Source of the DNA: Anoplolepis gracilipes
Taxonomy: Eukaryota; Arthropoda; Insecta; Hymenoptera; Formicidae
Assembly: GCF_047496725.1 (NCBI RefSeq)
Contig: NC_132971.1
Location: forward strand, 9,321,001-9,385,000
Length of the DNA: 64,000 nt
Reading direction: 5' to 3'
Shown: positions 35,411 through 46,994 of the stretch, piece after piece
Position numbering within the stretch: the stretch's first letter is position 1
How the letters are laid out: each line of letters starts with the position of its first letter
Notes under the pieces: model-generated
The model's input: only the letters and a program-made list of their open reading frames with translations
What the model was told of the DNA's origin: nothing
Databases searched by the model: none
Program-made: the position numbers and the translations under genes

Positions 35411-35481
35411 TATATTTAATAGATTTAAACTATCTCAAAAAATTTCAAAAATTTTTATGCTTTATAATACATTAAAATATA
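35411..35481 (-). tRNA. trnQ: tRNA-Gln (TTG), copy 2
   Basis: Same as copy 1; TTG anticodon, acceptor TATATTT/AAATATA. Confidence 0.85.
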
Positions 35482-35540
35482 ATATTAATATTCAATATTT
35501 ATTCAAAGTTTAATACAACTAAAAAATTAATTTTATTTAT

Positions 35541-36443
35541 ATGCATCATAATTTATTCATAAAATTTTTTTTAATGTCTTATTTAATTTATTTTTCTTTT
35601 ATTTCTTTATTTTTATACGATTTATTAATAATTTGTATTATTATGGAAATTAATAATTTTTTATTCATTTGTTTTTTATCAATTAAATTAAAAAATAAAA
35701 AAATTATTTTTTTATATTATCTCATTCAAGCTTTAGCTTCCTTAATAATAATGTTAACTTTAATTATTAATAATTTTATATATATACAAATAAATTTTAT
35801 TATAATCAATTTTTTTATCTCTATTATAATTAAATTAGGGATCCCCCCATTTCATTCATGAATCCCTTCTGTAGCTATTTTTTTAGATTGATATTCATTA
35901 TTTATTTTTTTAACAATTCAAAAAATTATTCCTTTATACATAATTTCACTTATTAACTCTCCAATTTTTTTACTATATTTTATAATTTTAACATCTGCAT
36001 TTATCTCCGCCTTTAAAATAATTAATTCAATAAATTTTAAAATTTTATTAAGATTTTCTTCAATTAACCAAATGTTTTCTTCGATTGACCGGATAAATAT
36101 TAATTTTAATTTATTTTAAAACCCTAATCTGATTTTCATATTTAATATTCTATACACTTATCCCATTAATTATTATTATAATTTTTATATATTTTAAAAT
36201 TTCATTTAGATTTTCTTTAAGTAATAACTTTCCTTCAATTAATTTTAATTTAATTTGTTTGTTATTAATTTTTAATTTAGCCAGAATTCCCCCACTAACG
36301 TTTTTTATTTTTAAATGAACTATAATCTATATTTTTTTATTAAATTCAAATTTTTACTTTATTTTTATTTTAATGATTTTAAATTCTTTCATTTTAATTT
36401 ATGTTTATATTAATTTAATAAATCTAATAATATATTTTTATTT
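35541..36443 (+). pseudogene. nad2: nad2, frameshifted and joined to nad1 (copy 2/3)
   Basis: Same structure as 30144-31046: intact first part from ATG, TAA near 36116, second part in another frame, cut at the nad1 junction. Confidence 0.8.
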
Positions 36444-37286
36444 ATACCGCATTCGAGGTAATAATCCTCGCATAAAAATAATCAAAGATCTTATTAAATT
36501 AATTATAACAAATATTAACATAGAATATAAAAGTAAATTAGTAAATAAAATAATTCTAATAAATCTAAAAAAAATAATCATACCATATTCAGATAAAAAA
36601 ATTAATGTAAATCCCCCCCTAAAATATTCAATATTAAACCCCGAAACTAACTCTGATTCGCCCTCAATAAAATCTATAGGGCTACGATTTAACTCAGCCA
36701 AAATTCTAATAAAATATAACAAAAATAAAGGATATAAACTAACTAAATACCAAATATAAATTTGATATTTATAAAAATCCAAAAAAGAGTATCTTTCTCT
36801 TATAATTATTAAAATTAAAATAATTAAAATAAACCTTACTTCATAAGATAATATTTGAGCAACAGATCGCATAGACCCTATTATTGAATAAATTGAATTT
36901 GCTGACCATCCTATAAAAATAATGAAATACCCGCCAATAGATATAAAAATAATTATTAATAAAATAGAATAATTTAAATAATAAAAATTAGTAGCAAACG
37001 GATATAATAATCATATAGATAATATAGTTACAAATCTCATTAAAGGAGTCAAATAAAATAATCGATAATTAGATTTATAAACATAAAATAATTCTTTATT
37101 TAATAATTTAATAGCATCGCTGAAAGGTTGCAAAATACCAACTAACCCGACCTTATTAGGACCTTTACGTATTTGTACATATCCTAAAAATTTCCGCTCT
37201 AATAAAGTTAAAAAAGCAATCCCTAACAATAAAATTAATAATAAAATTAATAAATTTAATAAATTTAAAACTAAATAATAATAAAT
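36444..37286 (-). pseudogene. nad1: nad1 lacking its C-terminus, array copy 3
   Basis: Same as copy 2, displaced by 5397 bases. One frame in mitochondrial code from ATT at 37286. Confidence 0.9.
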
Positions 37287-37296
37287 ATTTTTAATT

Positions 37297-37365
37297 ATTA
37301 CTTATATAAATTATTTTTATATATTTATAAATTCTAAATTTATTACACTATTCTGCCAAAGTAAT
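37297..37365 (-). tRNA. trnL1: tRNA-Leu1 (TAG), copy 3
   Basis: As copy 2; TAG anticodon. Confidence 0.85.
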
Positions 37366-38825
37366 CTACAATTTTTATAAAATTAATATTATTCTTTAAT
37401 TTAAAAAAAATTTCAAATAAAAAGTCCTTTCGTACAAATTTATTTACACTTTAATTATAGATAAAATCCGATCTGGCTTACGCCGATCTAAACTCAAATC
37501 ATGTAAAATTTTAATAGTCGAACAGACTAAATAATTAAATTTTTCCATCTAATTTTTATTTTAATTCAACATCGAGGTCGCAATCATTTTTTATAATATG
37601 ATCTTAAAAAAAATATTACGCTGTTATCCCTAAGGTAATTAATTTTTCAATAATTTTTTTTAAAACTTATTCATATTTTCATAAATATATGATTATCTAT
37701 TAAATAAAATTAAAAAAGTTTATAAAATTTTTTAATCCTCCCAACTAAATATAATTTTATACTAAATTTAAAAACTAATGTATTTTAATAAAAATTATAT
37801 TAAATTCTATAGGGTCTTATCGTCCCATAATATTATTTGAACATTTTTATTCAAAATTTAAATTTTTATTATTTAATTTAAAAAGCTTAAATCTCATCCA
37901 TTCCTTCATTCCAGCCTCCAATTAAAAGACAAATGATTATGCTACGTTAGCACAGTCAAATTACTGCGGCTATTTAATACACATCATTGAGCAGAACAAA
38001 TCTTTAATTATTTTCTAAAAACCATGTTTTTATTAAACAGGTGGACTTAATTTTATTTAAATATATTAAATAAATTTATTTTGCCTAATTCTTTAATTAA
38101 ATATAAATTATTAATTATTATCAAATTTTTAAAAATAAATTTTATAAATAATACTAATTTTATCATTATTAATTTTTAATTTAAATTAATAAAAATATTT
38201 TTTTAATTTATTAAATTTATTTTAATTTTAAAATTATAATTAAACTATGCTAAAATAAATAAATTATTAAATTTTTTCAAAAAATTTTAAATTTTAAAAC
38301 CATTTTTATAAAATTTTTATAAATAATATTAATAAATTTTTTAAATTTTAAAATTAATTTATAGATTATCCCATAAATTTTTAATATAAATCAATATATT
38401 TATTGTAAATAAAAATTATTTTAAACTTTAATAAAAATTTACATATTTAAATTTATATCTAAATTAAATTTATATAAAAAAAAATTAAATATCAAAAAAA
38501 TTGATTAAAATATCTTCTCTAAATAAATATTAAAAATAATTTTTTTATATTAAATTTTATTTATTTATTTAACTCTTTTTCTTTCGAGAAATTTATTTAT
38601 CAATAATTTTTTTTAATAAACCCTGATACAAAAGGTACATTCAACTAAAATTACTCTAAAAAAATTTTTTTATTTTCATTTACATTACATTATCATTAAA
38701 ATTAAAATAATTATTTTAAAATTTTTTACTAAAACTTTTTTTTTTTTAATATAATTTTATTTAATAATTTATAATATTTTTTCTTATATTTATTTATTAT
38801 TAATAATTTATTTATTAATTATAAT
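37366..38825 (-). rRNA. rrnL: 16S rRNA, copy 3
   Basis: As copy 2, full length. Confidence 0.9.
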
Positions 38826-38893
38826 AAAATTTAAAAAATTTTTAATTAATCTTTTCAATGTAAATGAAAAATTTTTATTTAAACTAAAATTTT
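38826..38893 (-). tRNA. trnV: tRNA-Val (TAC), copy 3
   Basis: As the other copies; TAC anticodon. Confidence 0.7.
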
Positions 38894-39698
38894 TTTTTAT
38901 TCTAAATACATTTTCCAATATATTTACTTTGTTACGACTTTTTCCATAAATTTTTATTAATGAAAATGACGGGCAATTTGTACATATTTTATTTAAAATT
39001 CAATTTAAATATTTTTTTAACTTTACAATTAAATTCAATATTTATAAAACTTTAAAAATTTATTTCAATTAATTAAATTAAATGTAACTCATTTAAATCT
39101 TAACTATTCTACATTTTGATTTGAATTATAATTATAATTAATTTTTAAATTATTAATCTTTTAATATAATTTTTCAACAACAATATATAAAAATTAAATT
39201 AAGTAATTCTATTCGTGGATTATCAAATTAATCAACAAGTTCCTCTAAATCATAAAATACCGCCAAATTTTTTATTTTTAATGATTAACATTTAATATTT
39301 AATTATATTTTATTTTCATTTAAATAATAGGGTATCTAATCCTAATTTATTATATAAATTTTTTTAATTTTATTATTAATTTAAATAAAATTATTTAACT
39401 TTTAATATCTATTCATATTTCACCATAAAAAAATAAATTAGTTAAATATATTTATTTATTTATATATTTTATATTTATATATAATTATTTAAATTTATTT
39501 TTATTTAAAGTATAAACCGCAATTGCTGGCACTTTATTTATTAATAATAAATTATAATTTTCTATTATAAATTTTTATTTAATTAATTATTATAAATACT
39601 AATTTATATATTATTAAATTATTTAAATTTTATATAATTTTTAAAAATTTTATTTATACTTTAAATTATAAAATAAATTTAAAAAAAAAATTAATTTT
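38894..39698 (-). rRNA. rrnS: 12S rRNA, copy 3
   Basis: As copy 2, with the normal 530-loop sequence. Confidence 0.85.
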
Positions 39699-40603
39699 GT
39701 AATTATATTTATTAATTATTAAAAACAAATTATAAAAATAATTTAAATTTAAATTTAATATGAATATAAAATTTAATTTATAATATACATAAAAAAAAAA
39801 ATTAAATAATATTCCCCTCCCCCTTTTTTATATTATTATCATTATTATTAATTATTAATAATTATTTAAATATATTAAAATATTTTATTAATAAATAATT
39901 TTTTTTTTCTATATTTTAGGTTTTTAATATTTTAAATTAAAAATAATGATTAATAAGTTTTAATTAATTAATATTAAATAATTAATGTTAATTAAATATT
40001 TTAAATATATATAATTAATTATATATTTATAAAAATAATTAAAATATTTTATTAACATTAAATAATAATTATTAAATAATATTAATGTATATATAAATAA
40101 AAACTTAAATTTTTAATTTTTTTTACTTTCTATAAAATACTCTCCTTAAATTTATATAAATAAGATTTTTAATTATTATTAATTATTTTATTTATAGATA
40201 AGTTTTTTAATTTTAATTTTAATAATATATTTTTTTTTTATAAATACATATAATTAAAATAGTCAATTATTAAATTTAAATAAAATTACTCTCTCCCTCT
40301 GAATTTTATTTTAACTAATTATACTTTTTTAATTCTATAATAACTAATTATTTTTAAAAAATCAATTTTTATAATAATTTTATTTATAATATTTTATTAT
40401 TTAATTTATTAATTAATCTTTATAACTACTTTAATTTTAATAAATTCTTTTATTATTTTTACTAATACAAATTTAATTTAAATTATTTATTTAAATTTAC
40501 TTATAACCTTTTTTTAAATTAAATTTACTTATCATATTTAATTTTAACTAATGATTAATAGTCAATTTTCAAAAATATTATACTAATTTATATTTATTTA
40601 ATT
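39699..40603. other. mitochondrial control region, copy 3
   Basis: Near-identical to copies 1 and 2. Confidence 0.75.
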
Positions 40604-40668
40604 AAAGTAAGTAAGCTAATTCTCTAAGCTTTTAGGTTCATACCCTAAATATAGAAATTTTATCTTTC
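40604..40668 (+). tRNA. trnM: tRNA-Met (CAT), copy 3
   Basis: Same as copy 1; CAT anticodon. Confidence 0.85.
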
Positions 40669-40726
40669 TCTTATTTAATTAATTATTTTTGCTATTTAAA
40701 TTTTATTAATAACTAAAAATTTATTT

Positions 40727-40794
40727 AATGATATGCCTGATAAAAGGATTATTTTGATAGAATAAATCATACATAATTTATATATGTTTTCATT
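40727..40794 (+). tRNA. trnI: tRNA-Ile (GAT), copy 3
   Basis: Same as copy 1 apart from a T to C change in AAATCATAC, the base also found in the inverted copy at 54439. Confidence 0.85.
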
Positions 40795-40808
40795 TAAATT
40801 AATTTTTT

Positions 40809-40879
40809 TATATTTAATAGATTTAAACTATCTCAAAAAATTTCAAAAATTTTTATGCTTTATAATACATTAAAATATA
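40809..40879 (-). tRNA. trnQ: tRNA-Gln (TTG), copy 3
   Basis: Same as copy 1; TTG anticodon. Confidence 0.85.
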
Positions 40880-40938
40880 ATATTAATATTCAATATTTAT
40901 TCAAAGTTTAATACAACTAAAAAATTAATTTTATTTAT

Positions 40939-41506
40939 ATGCATCATAATTTATTCATAAAATTTTTTTTAATGTCTTATTTAATTTATTTTTCTTTTAT
41001 TTCTTTATTTTTATACGATTTATTAATAATTTGTATTATTATGGAAATTAATAATTTTTTATTCATTTGTTTTTTATCAATTAAATTAAAAAATAAAAAA
41101 ATTATTTTTTTATATTATCTCATTTCAAGCTTTAGCTTCCTTAATAATAATGTTAACTTTAATTATTAATAATTTTATATATATACAAATAAATTTTATT
41201 ATAATCAATTTTTTTATCTCTATTATAATTAAATTAGGGATCCCCCCATTTCATTCATGAATCCCTTCTGTAGCTATTTTTTTAGATTGATATTCATTAT
41301 TTATTTTTTTAACAATTCAAAAAATTATTCCTTTATACATAATTTCACTTATTAACCCTCCAATTTTTTTACTATATTTTATAATTTTAACATCTGCATT
41401 TATCTCCGCCTTTAAAATAATTAATTCAATAAATTTTAAAATTTTATTAAGATTTTCTTCAATTAACCAAATGTTTTCTTCGATTGACCGGATAAATATT
41501 AATTTT
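40939..41506 (+). pseudogene. nad2: nad2 5' fragment, last array copy
   Basis: Begins like the other nad2 copies but carries an extra T near 41123 that shifts the frame, and stops at the 41507 breakpoint, where a hairpin and trnC follow instead of the rest of nad2 and trnW. Confidence 0.85.
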
Positions 41507-41546
41507 ATTGTAAACCCACAATTTTATTGTGGGTTTACAATAAAAT
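41502..41546. repeat. perfect 20-bp hairpin at the array/unique junction
   Basis: ATTTTATTGTAAACCCACAA, 5-base loop, then its exact reverse complement. It sits on the point where nad2 sequence stops. Confidence 0.85.
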
Positions 41547-41577
41547 TTTTAAAATTTTTAAATCTTAAAGATTTTAA

Positions 41578-41645
41578 TATTTTAATTTTTTTATTAAAAA
41601 TTTCTTTAAATTTGCAATTTAATATTTTAATTAAACTATAAAATA
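41578..41645 (-). tRNA. trnC: tRNA-Cys (GCA)
   Basis: Minus strand, acceptor TATTTTA/TAAAATA, anticodon GCA in AATTGCAAAT. Confidence 0.85.
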
Positions 41646-41673
41646 TATAAAAAGCATTATTTTTATAATAAAT

Positions 41674-41739
41674 AATATCAGAAAATTAAAATTTTCTTAA
41701 ATAAATTTACAATTTATTACTTAAATCAGACATGATATT
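41674..41739 (-). tRNA. trnY: tRNA-Tyr (GTA)
   Basis: Minus strand, acceptor AATATCA/TGATATT, anticodon GTA in AATTGTAAAT. Confidence 0.85.
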
Positions 41740-41799
41740 TATTATTATATTATATTACTTAAATTTAATAAATAATTTTATTATCAATAAAAACATTCT

Positions 41800-43329
41800 A
41801 TGAATAAATGACTTTATTCAACTAATCATAAAGATATCGGCATTCTATATTTTCTATTTGCAATTTGAGCCGGGATAATTGGATCTTCTATAAGAATAAT
41901 TATTCGTTTAGAACTAGGATCATCTAATGCACTAATTAATAATGATCAAATTTATAATTCAATAATTACTAGGCATGCATTTATTATAATTTTCTTTATA
42001 GTTATGCCATTTATAATTGGAGGGTTCGGAAATTTTCTTGTTCCTTTAATACTTGGTTCTCCAGATATAGCCTATCCTCGAATAAATAATATAAGTTTTT
42101 GACTCTTACCCCCCTCACTCTCTTTACTTTTATTAAGTAATTTTATTAATGATGGAACTGGAACTGGATGAACAGTCTACCCTCCTCTAGCCTCTAATAT
42201 ATTTCATAATGGTCCTTCAGTAGATTTAACAATTTTTTCTCTTCATATCGCCGGAATATCTTCTATTCTAGGGGCTATTAATTTTATTTCTACAATCTTA
42301 AACATACATCACAAATTCCTTTCAATTGATAAAATACCTCTTTTAGTTTGATCGATTTTCATTACAGCAATTCTCCTACTTCTATCTCTCCCAGTTTTAG
42401 CCGGAGCAATCACAATACTTTTAACAGATCGAAATTTAAATACTTCATTTTTTGATCCATCAGGTGGGGGCGATCCCATTCTTTATCAACATTTATTTTG
42501 GTTTTTTGGTCACCCCGAAGTTTATATTCTTATTCTTCCAGGATTTGGGCTAATTTCCCACATTATCATAAATGAAAGAGGAAAAAAAGAAACTTTTGGT
42601 GCTTTAGGAATAATCTATGCCCTAATAGCAATTGGATTCTTAGGCTTTATTGTTTGGGCTCATCACATATTTACTATTGGATTAGATGTTGATACTCGAG
42701 CTTATTTTACTTCTGCAACAATAATTATTGCAATTCCAACAGGAATTAAAATTTTTAGTTGAATTACAACACTTCATGGCACAAAAATTAATTATAATTC
42801 CTCTCTTTGATGGGCTATAGGATTTATTTTTTTATTCACAATAGGAGGATTAACTGGAATTATATTATCCAACTCTTCAATTGATATTATTCTTCATGAT
42901 ACATATTATGTTGTTGCCCACTTTCATTATGTTCTTTCTATAGGAGCCGTATTTGCTATTATTGCTAGATTTATTCACTGATTCCCTCTTATTACAGGAT
43001 ACTCTTTAAATAATTATTTTTTAAATGTTCAATTTATCTCAATATTTGTAGGCGTTAATTTAACATTTTTTCCTCAACATTTTTTAGGATTAAGAGGTAT
43101 GCCTCGACGATATTCAGAATACCCGGACACTTACCTTTCATGAAATATTATTTCTTCAATTGGTTCATTAGTTTCCATCATTAGATTAATTTTTTTAATA
43201 TATTTAATTTGGGAGGCTCTATCGTCTAAACGCCTTGTCTTAAACATATTTTACTTAAATCCTTCATTAGAATGATTAAGAAAATTCCCGCCTGTTAATC
43301 ATAGATATAATGAAATTCCTTCAATTTAA
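41800..43329 (+). CDS. cox1: cytochrome c oxidase subunit I
   Basis: Complete 509-residue frame in invertebrate mitochondrial code, ATG to TAA. Starts MNKWLYSTNHKDIG and contains the heme/copper motifs, for example WFFGHPEVYI and AHHMFTIGLDVDTRAYF. It is the catalytic subunit of complex IV in the inner membrane, with heme a, heme a3 and CuB. Length is normal for insects and I see no frameshift, which argues that this stretch is true or very recent mitochondrial DNA. Confidence 0.97.
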
Positions 43330-43352
43330 TTAATATTTATTAACTTAAAAAA

Positions 43353-43419
43353 TTTTAATATGGCAGATTAGTGCAATAGATTTAAACTCTATATATAAAG
43401 ATAAATTCTTTTATTAAAA
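43353..43419 (+). tRNA. trnL2: tRNA-Leu2 (TAA)
   Basis: Acceptor TTTTAAT/ATTAAAA, anticodon TAA in GATTTAAACTC, between cox1 and cox2 as in most insects. Confidence 0.9.
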
Positions 43420-44100
43420 ATAAATACCTGAATAATTTCTCTTCAAAATTCTAACTCACCCACATATGATATAATAATTTTTTTCCATGATTTTACTATA
43501 ATAATTTTAATTTTTATTACTTTATTAATTCTTTTTATTATAATTTCAATAATTAATAATAAATTTACTAATCGATTTATACTTCAAGGACACACTATTG
43601 AATTAATTTGAACTATTTTCCCAATATTTATTTTAATTTTTATTGCAATCCCATCAATTAAAATTTTATATTTAACTGATGAAATATTTAATAATAAAGT
43701 CACTCTAAAATCTATTGGACATCAATGATATTGAAGATATGAACTCTCAGATTTTTTGAATATCGAATTTGATTCATTTATAATCCCCACTAATGAATTA
43801 ACCTCTAATGAATTTCGTCTATTAGACGTAGATAATCGTTGTGTCCTTCCTTATAATTATCCCATTCGTATTTTAACAACTTCTATAGATGTAATTCATG
43901 CCTGAACAGTCCCATCTTTAGGAATTAAAATAGATTCTACACCTGGACGATTAAATCAATCAATGCTAATTATGAACCGACCAGGTCTTTTTTTTGGACA
44001 ATGTTCAGAAATTTGCGGCATAAACCATAGATTTATACCCATTGTTATTGAATCGACAAACTTTTTTAACTTTAAAAATTGACTCCTTTCTTTTAATTAA
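43420..44100 (+). CDS. cox2: cytochrome c oxidase subunit II
   Basis: 226 codons from ATA directly after trnL2 to TAA. Two N-terminal membrane segments (about 25-45 and 60-85), then the CuA domain with GQCSEICGMNHSFMP near the end. It takes electrons from cytochrome c into complex IV. Intact. Confidence 0.95.
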
Positions 44101-44134
44101 ATAATTAATAACTATAAAATATAATTTTTACATT

Positions 44135-44206
44135 CATTAAATGACTGAAAGTAAGTTTTGATTTTTTAAGTCAAATTATAATAGATTTAACACCCTATTT
44201 TTAATG
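44135..44206 (+). tRNA. trnK: tRNA-Lys (TTT)
   Basis: Acceptor CATTAAA/TTTAATG, anticodon TTT in GATTTTTTAAG. Confidence 0.85.
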
Positions 44207-44207
44207 T

Positions 44208-44281
44208 AAAGAATTAGTTTAATATTAAAAACATTAAATTGTCAGTTTAAAAATATTTTTATTTTTATAAAAATATTCTTT
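44208..44281 (+). tRNA. trnD: tRNA-Asp (GTC)
   Basis: Acceptor AAAGAAT/ATTCTTT, anticodon GTC in AATTGTCAGTT. Confidence 0.85.
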
Positions 44282-44282
44282 T

Positions 44283-44444
44283 ATACCACATATAATACCT
44301 ATAATATGAGCAATAATATTAATTTTATCTATATCTTCACTTTTTGTAATTTTAAGTATTATTTATTTTTATCCTATCAATTTAAAAATTAGTTATAATA
44401 ATAAAATTTTAAATGATCCTAAAAAATGAACTTGAAGATGATAA
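44283..44444 (+). CDS. atp8: ATP synthase F0 subunit 8
   Basis: 53 codons from ATA. Begins MPHMMPMMW (insect atp8 usually starts with MPQM-type sequence), one membrane segment, a short basic tail ending KWTWRW. It overlaps atp6 by 7 bases (ATGATAA), the classic arrangement. Confidence 0.93.
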
Positions 44445-45106
44445 TAAATTTATTTTCTATTTTTGATCCCTCAACTAGAATTGACCTTTCTTTAAACTGA
44501 CTAAGAACTTTAATTATTTTTCTTATTTTTCCATACCAATATTGGCTTATTCCCTCTCGTCTACATATATTTTTTAATTTTTTATTAAATTTTCTAATAA
44601 AAGAATTTAAAATTTTAATTAATTATTCCTACTCTAATTTAATTATTTTTATTAGCTTATTTTTATTTATTATTGTAAATAATTTCATAGGCTTATTTCC
44701 CTATGTTTTTACATCTTCTAGTCACTTAAGTTTTAGTCTTTCTTTATCTCTATCCCTATGAATTTCTATAATATTATTTAGAATTTTAAATTATACTAAT
44801 GATTTCTTTTCACATCTTACCCCACAAGGAACCCCATTCATCCTAATGCCATTTATAGTTATTATTGAATCAATCAGTCTAATTATCCGACCTTTTACTC
44901 TAGCAATTCGTTTGACAGCTAATATAATCGCAGGTCATTTACTTTTATCATTGCTTGGATCCTCTGGACAAATTATTAATAATTTCTTTATTTTTTTAAT
45001 TATAATTTTTTCTCAACTTTTATTATTTATTCTTGAATTATCTGTATCAATTATTCAAGCCTATGTATTTACTATCCTCTCTACATTATACAGAAGAGAA
45101 GTTTAA
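44438..45106 (+). CDS. atp6: ATP synthase F0 subunit 6 (subunit a)
   Basis: 222 codons from the ATG in the ATGATAA overlap with atp8. Contains RLTANMIAGHLLL with the proton-channel arginine (LAIRLTANM). Multi-span membrane protein of complex V. Intact. A 74-base AT-rich spacer with an AAAT run follows. Confidence 0.95.
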
Positions 45107-45180
45107 TTAATTTAACTATTTCAAATAAATAAATAAATAAATAAATAATAATTATAATCAAATTTCTTAATATTATCATT

Positions 45181-45969
45181 ATGACAAAATTACACCAAAA
45201 TCATTCCTTTCATTTAGTATCAGTTAGGCCTTGACCTATCATTATTTCTTTTAGATTATTTAATAACTTAATTTCAATAATTATATGATTTCATAAATTA
45301 GATTATTTAATCATAATTTCTATTCCGTGTACTTTATTATGTATATATCAATGATGGCGAGATGTAACACGAGAATCAACATTTCAAGGATCCCACACAA
45401 TTAATGTATATATTGGCCTTCGTCTAGGAATAATTTTATTTATTATTTCAGAAATTTTTTTTTTTATTTCCTTCTTCTGAGCTTACTTTCACTCTTCCTT
45501 AGCCCCTTCCATAGAAATTGGTCAATTATGACCACCCTTAGGAATTAAACCATTCAATCCATTTGATATCCCTCTAATAAATACTATTATTCTTTTATCC
45601 TCTGGCATGACAGAAACCTGAGCACATCATTCTATCTTAAATAAAAACTTTAATGAAAGACACCAAAGTCTCTTATTAACAATTATACTTGGAATTTATT
45701 TTACCTCCCTACAAATAATTGAATATTTTGAATCTCCTTTTTCAATTGCTGACTCTATCTATGGATCAACCTTTTTTTTAGCTACTGGATTCCATGGAAT
45801 TCATGTAATTATTGGAACATTATTTCTTTCAATTTGTCTTCTTCGTATAAATTTTCTTCATTTTAGAAGATCCCATCATTTTGGCTTTGAAGCAGCAGCC
45901 TGATACTGGCATTTTGTAGATGTTGTTTGATTATTTTTATATATCTCTATTTATTGATGAAGATACTAA
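45181..45969 (+). CDS. cox3: cytochrome c oxidase subunit III
   Basis: 262 codons, ATG to TAA. Typical motifs WWRDVTRE, FFWAYFHSSLAP, GTETWAHH-type (here MTETWAHH) and the ending HFVDVVWLFLY. Structural core subunit of complex IV. Intact. Confidence 0.95.
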
Positions 45970-46008
45970 AATATTATCTAATTTAAATTAATTTATTACC
46001 TTATATAA

Positions 46009-46077
46009 ATTTATATAGTATATTTCATATTACATTTAATTTCCAATTAAAAAAATTAATAAAATTTTAATATAAAT
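46009..46077 (+). tRNA. trnG: tRNA-Gly (TCC)
   Basis: Acceptor ATTTATA/TATAAAT, anticodon TCC in AATTTCCAATT. Confidence 0.85.
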
Positions 46078-46078
46078 A

Positions 46079-46432
46079 ATTTTAACTTTTATTTACATAA
46101 TTATATTTTTTATTATTTTATCAACTCTAATTTTATTAATTAATTTATTTATCTCATCTAAATCATTATCAAATCGAGAAAAAATTTCACCATTTGAATG
46201 TGGATTTGATCCCCTATCTAATTCTCGACTCCCATTTAGAATTCAATTTTTTTTAATTAGTTTAATTTTTTTAATTTTTGATATTGAAATTACCCTGTTA
46301 ATCCCACTAATTTACATATTATATTTTATAAATAAAATTATTATTTTTTCTTCATTATTGTTTATTTTTATTCTAATTTCTGGCCTAATCATTGAATACT
46401 TAGAAAAATCAATTGATTGAAAAACTAATTAA
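46079..46432 (+). CDS. nad3: NADH dehydrogenase subunit 3
   Basis: 117 codons from ATT (an ATA three bases earlier overlaps trnG) to TAA. Motifs FECGFDP and FDIEI are characteristic. Membrane subunit of complex I. Intact. Confidence 0.93.
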
Positions 46433-46487
46433 AATCTTTAATTCTTATATTAATAAATTTATTCTTTATTATTAATAAATTTTATAT

Positions 46488-46561
46488 AGGATTTTAGTTA
46501 AACACAAAAGAATAACATTTAAGTTGCAATTAAAAATTAAATATCTTAATATTTAAATCTT
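46488..46561 (+). tRNA. trnA: tRNA-Ala (TGC)
   Basis: Acceptor AGGATTT/AAATCTT (with a G-T pair), anticodon TGC in AAGTTGCAATT. Confidence 0.8.
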
Positions 46562-46567
46562 AATTTT

Positions 46568-46636
46568 TCTTTTAAAGTAAATAATTACATTTAATTTCGA
46601 CTTAAAAATTTGATTAATTTTAATTAATCTAAAAGA
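46568..46636 (+). tRNA. trnR: tRNA-Arg (TCG)
   Basis: Acceptor TCTTTTA/TAAAAGA, anticodon TCG in AATTTCGACTT. Confidence 0.85.
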
Positions 46637-46657
46637 GCCACTTCAAGTAAAGTTTTT

Positions 46658-46715
46658 GAAATAATACTTCTTGAGCTTCTAACTCAATATTTAATGAAAA
46701 ATTTCATTTTATTTC
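46658..46715 (+). tRNA. trnS1: tRNA-Ser1 (TCT)
   Basis: Short (58 bases), acceptor GAAATAA/TTATTTC, anticodon TCT in GAGCTTCTAACTC; no normal D-arm, as usual for this tRNA. It precedes trnN, whereas the ancestral insect order has trnN first. Confidence 0.8.
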
Positions 46716-46745
46716 ATAAATTTAATAAATACTTAATTAAAATTA

Positions 46746-46813
46746 TTAACTAAAACCAAAAAAGAGGTAAATTATTGTTAATAATTATATTGAATTTATA
46801 AAATTCTAGTTAA
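46746..46813 (+). tRNA. trnN: tRNA-Asn (GTT)
   Basis: Acceptor TTAACTA/TAGTTAA, anticodon GTT in TATTGTTAATA. Confidence 0.85.
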
Positions 46814-46834
46814 TTTTTTTTTATTATTATATTT

Positions 46835-46903
46835 ATTTATATAGTTTAATTAATAAAACCTTATATTTTCATTATAAAAATAATAAATTTTTTATTTATA
46901 AAT
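46835..46903 (+). tRNA. trnE: tRNA-Glu (TTC)
   Basis: Acceptor ATTTATA/TATAAAT, anticodon TTC in ATTTTCATTAT. Confidence 0.85.
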
Positions 46904-46907
46904 AAAT

Positions 46908-46978
46908 TATTTAAAAATAAAATCTTATTATCTTAATATCTTCAATATTATGCTTTAAAAATTTAAGCTATTTAAATA
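46908..46978 (-). tRNA. trnF: tRNA-Phe (GAA)
   Basis: Minus strand, acceptor TATTTAA/TTAAATA, anticodon GAA in ATTGAAGAT. Confidence 0.85.
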
Positions 46979-46994
46979 TAAATCACTTTGAAAA

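Larger units (their letters stand above)
26765..41506. repeat. tandem array of a rearranged ~5.4-kb mitochondrial unit
   Basis: Equivalent points recur at 30144, 35541 and 40939 (nad2 start) and at 30976 and 36373, giving a period of 5397-5398 bases. The first copy is shorter (3.9 kb) because about 1.5 kb of nad1/trnL1/rrnL is missing. The unit joins the inside of nad2 to the inside of nad1 (for example at 31046/31047), which is not a normal mitochondrial neighbourhood. Copies differ from each other by only scattered bases and homopolymer lengths. Confidence 0.9.

Noticed and set aside
45106..45180. AAAT tandem run between atp6 and cox3 as an origin or element
   Set aside because: It is only a short microsatellite in an intergenic spacer.
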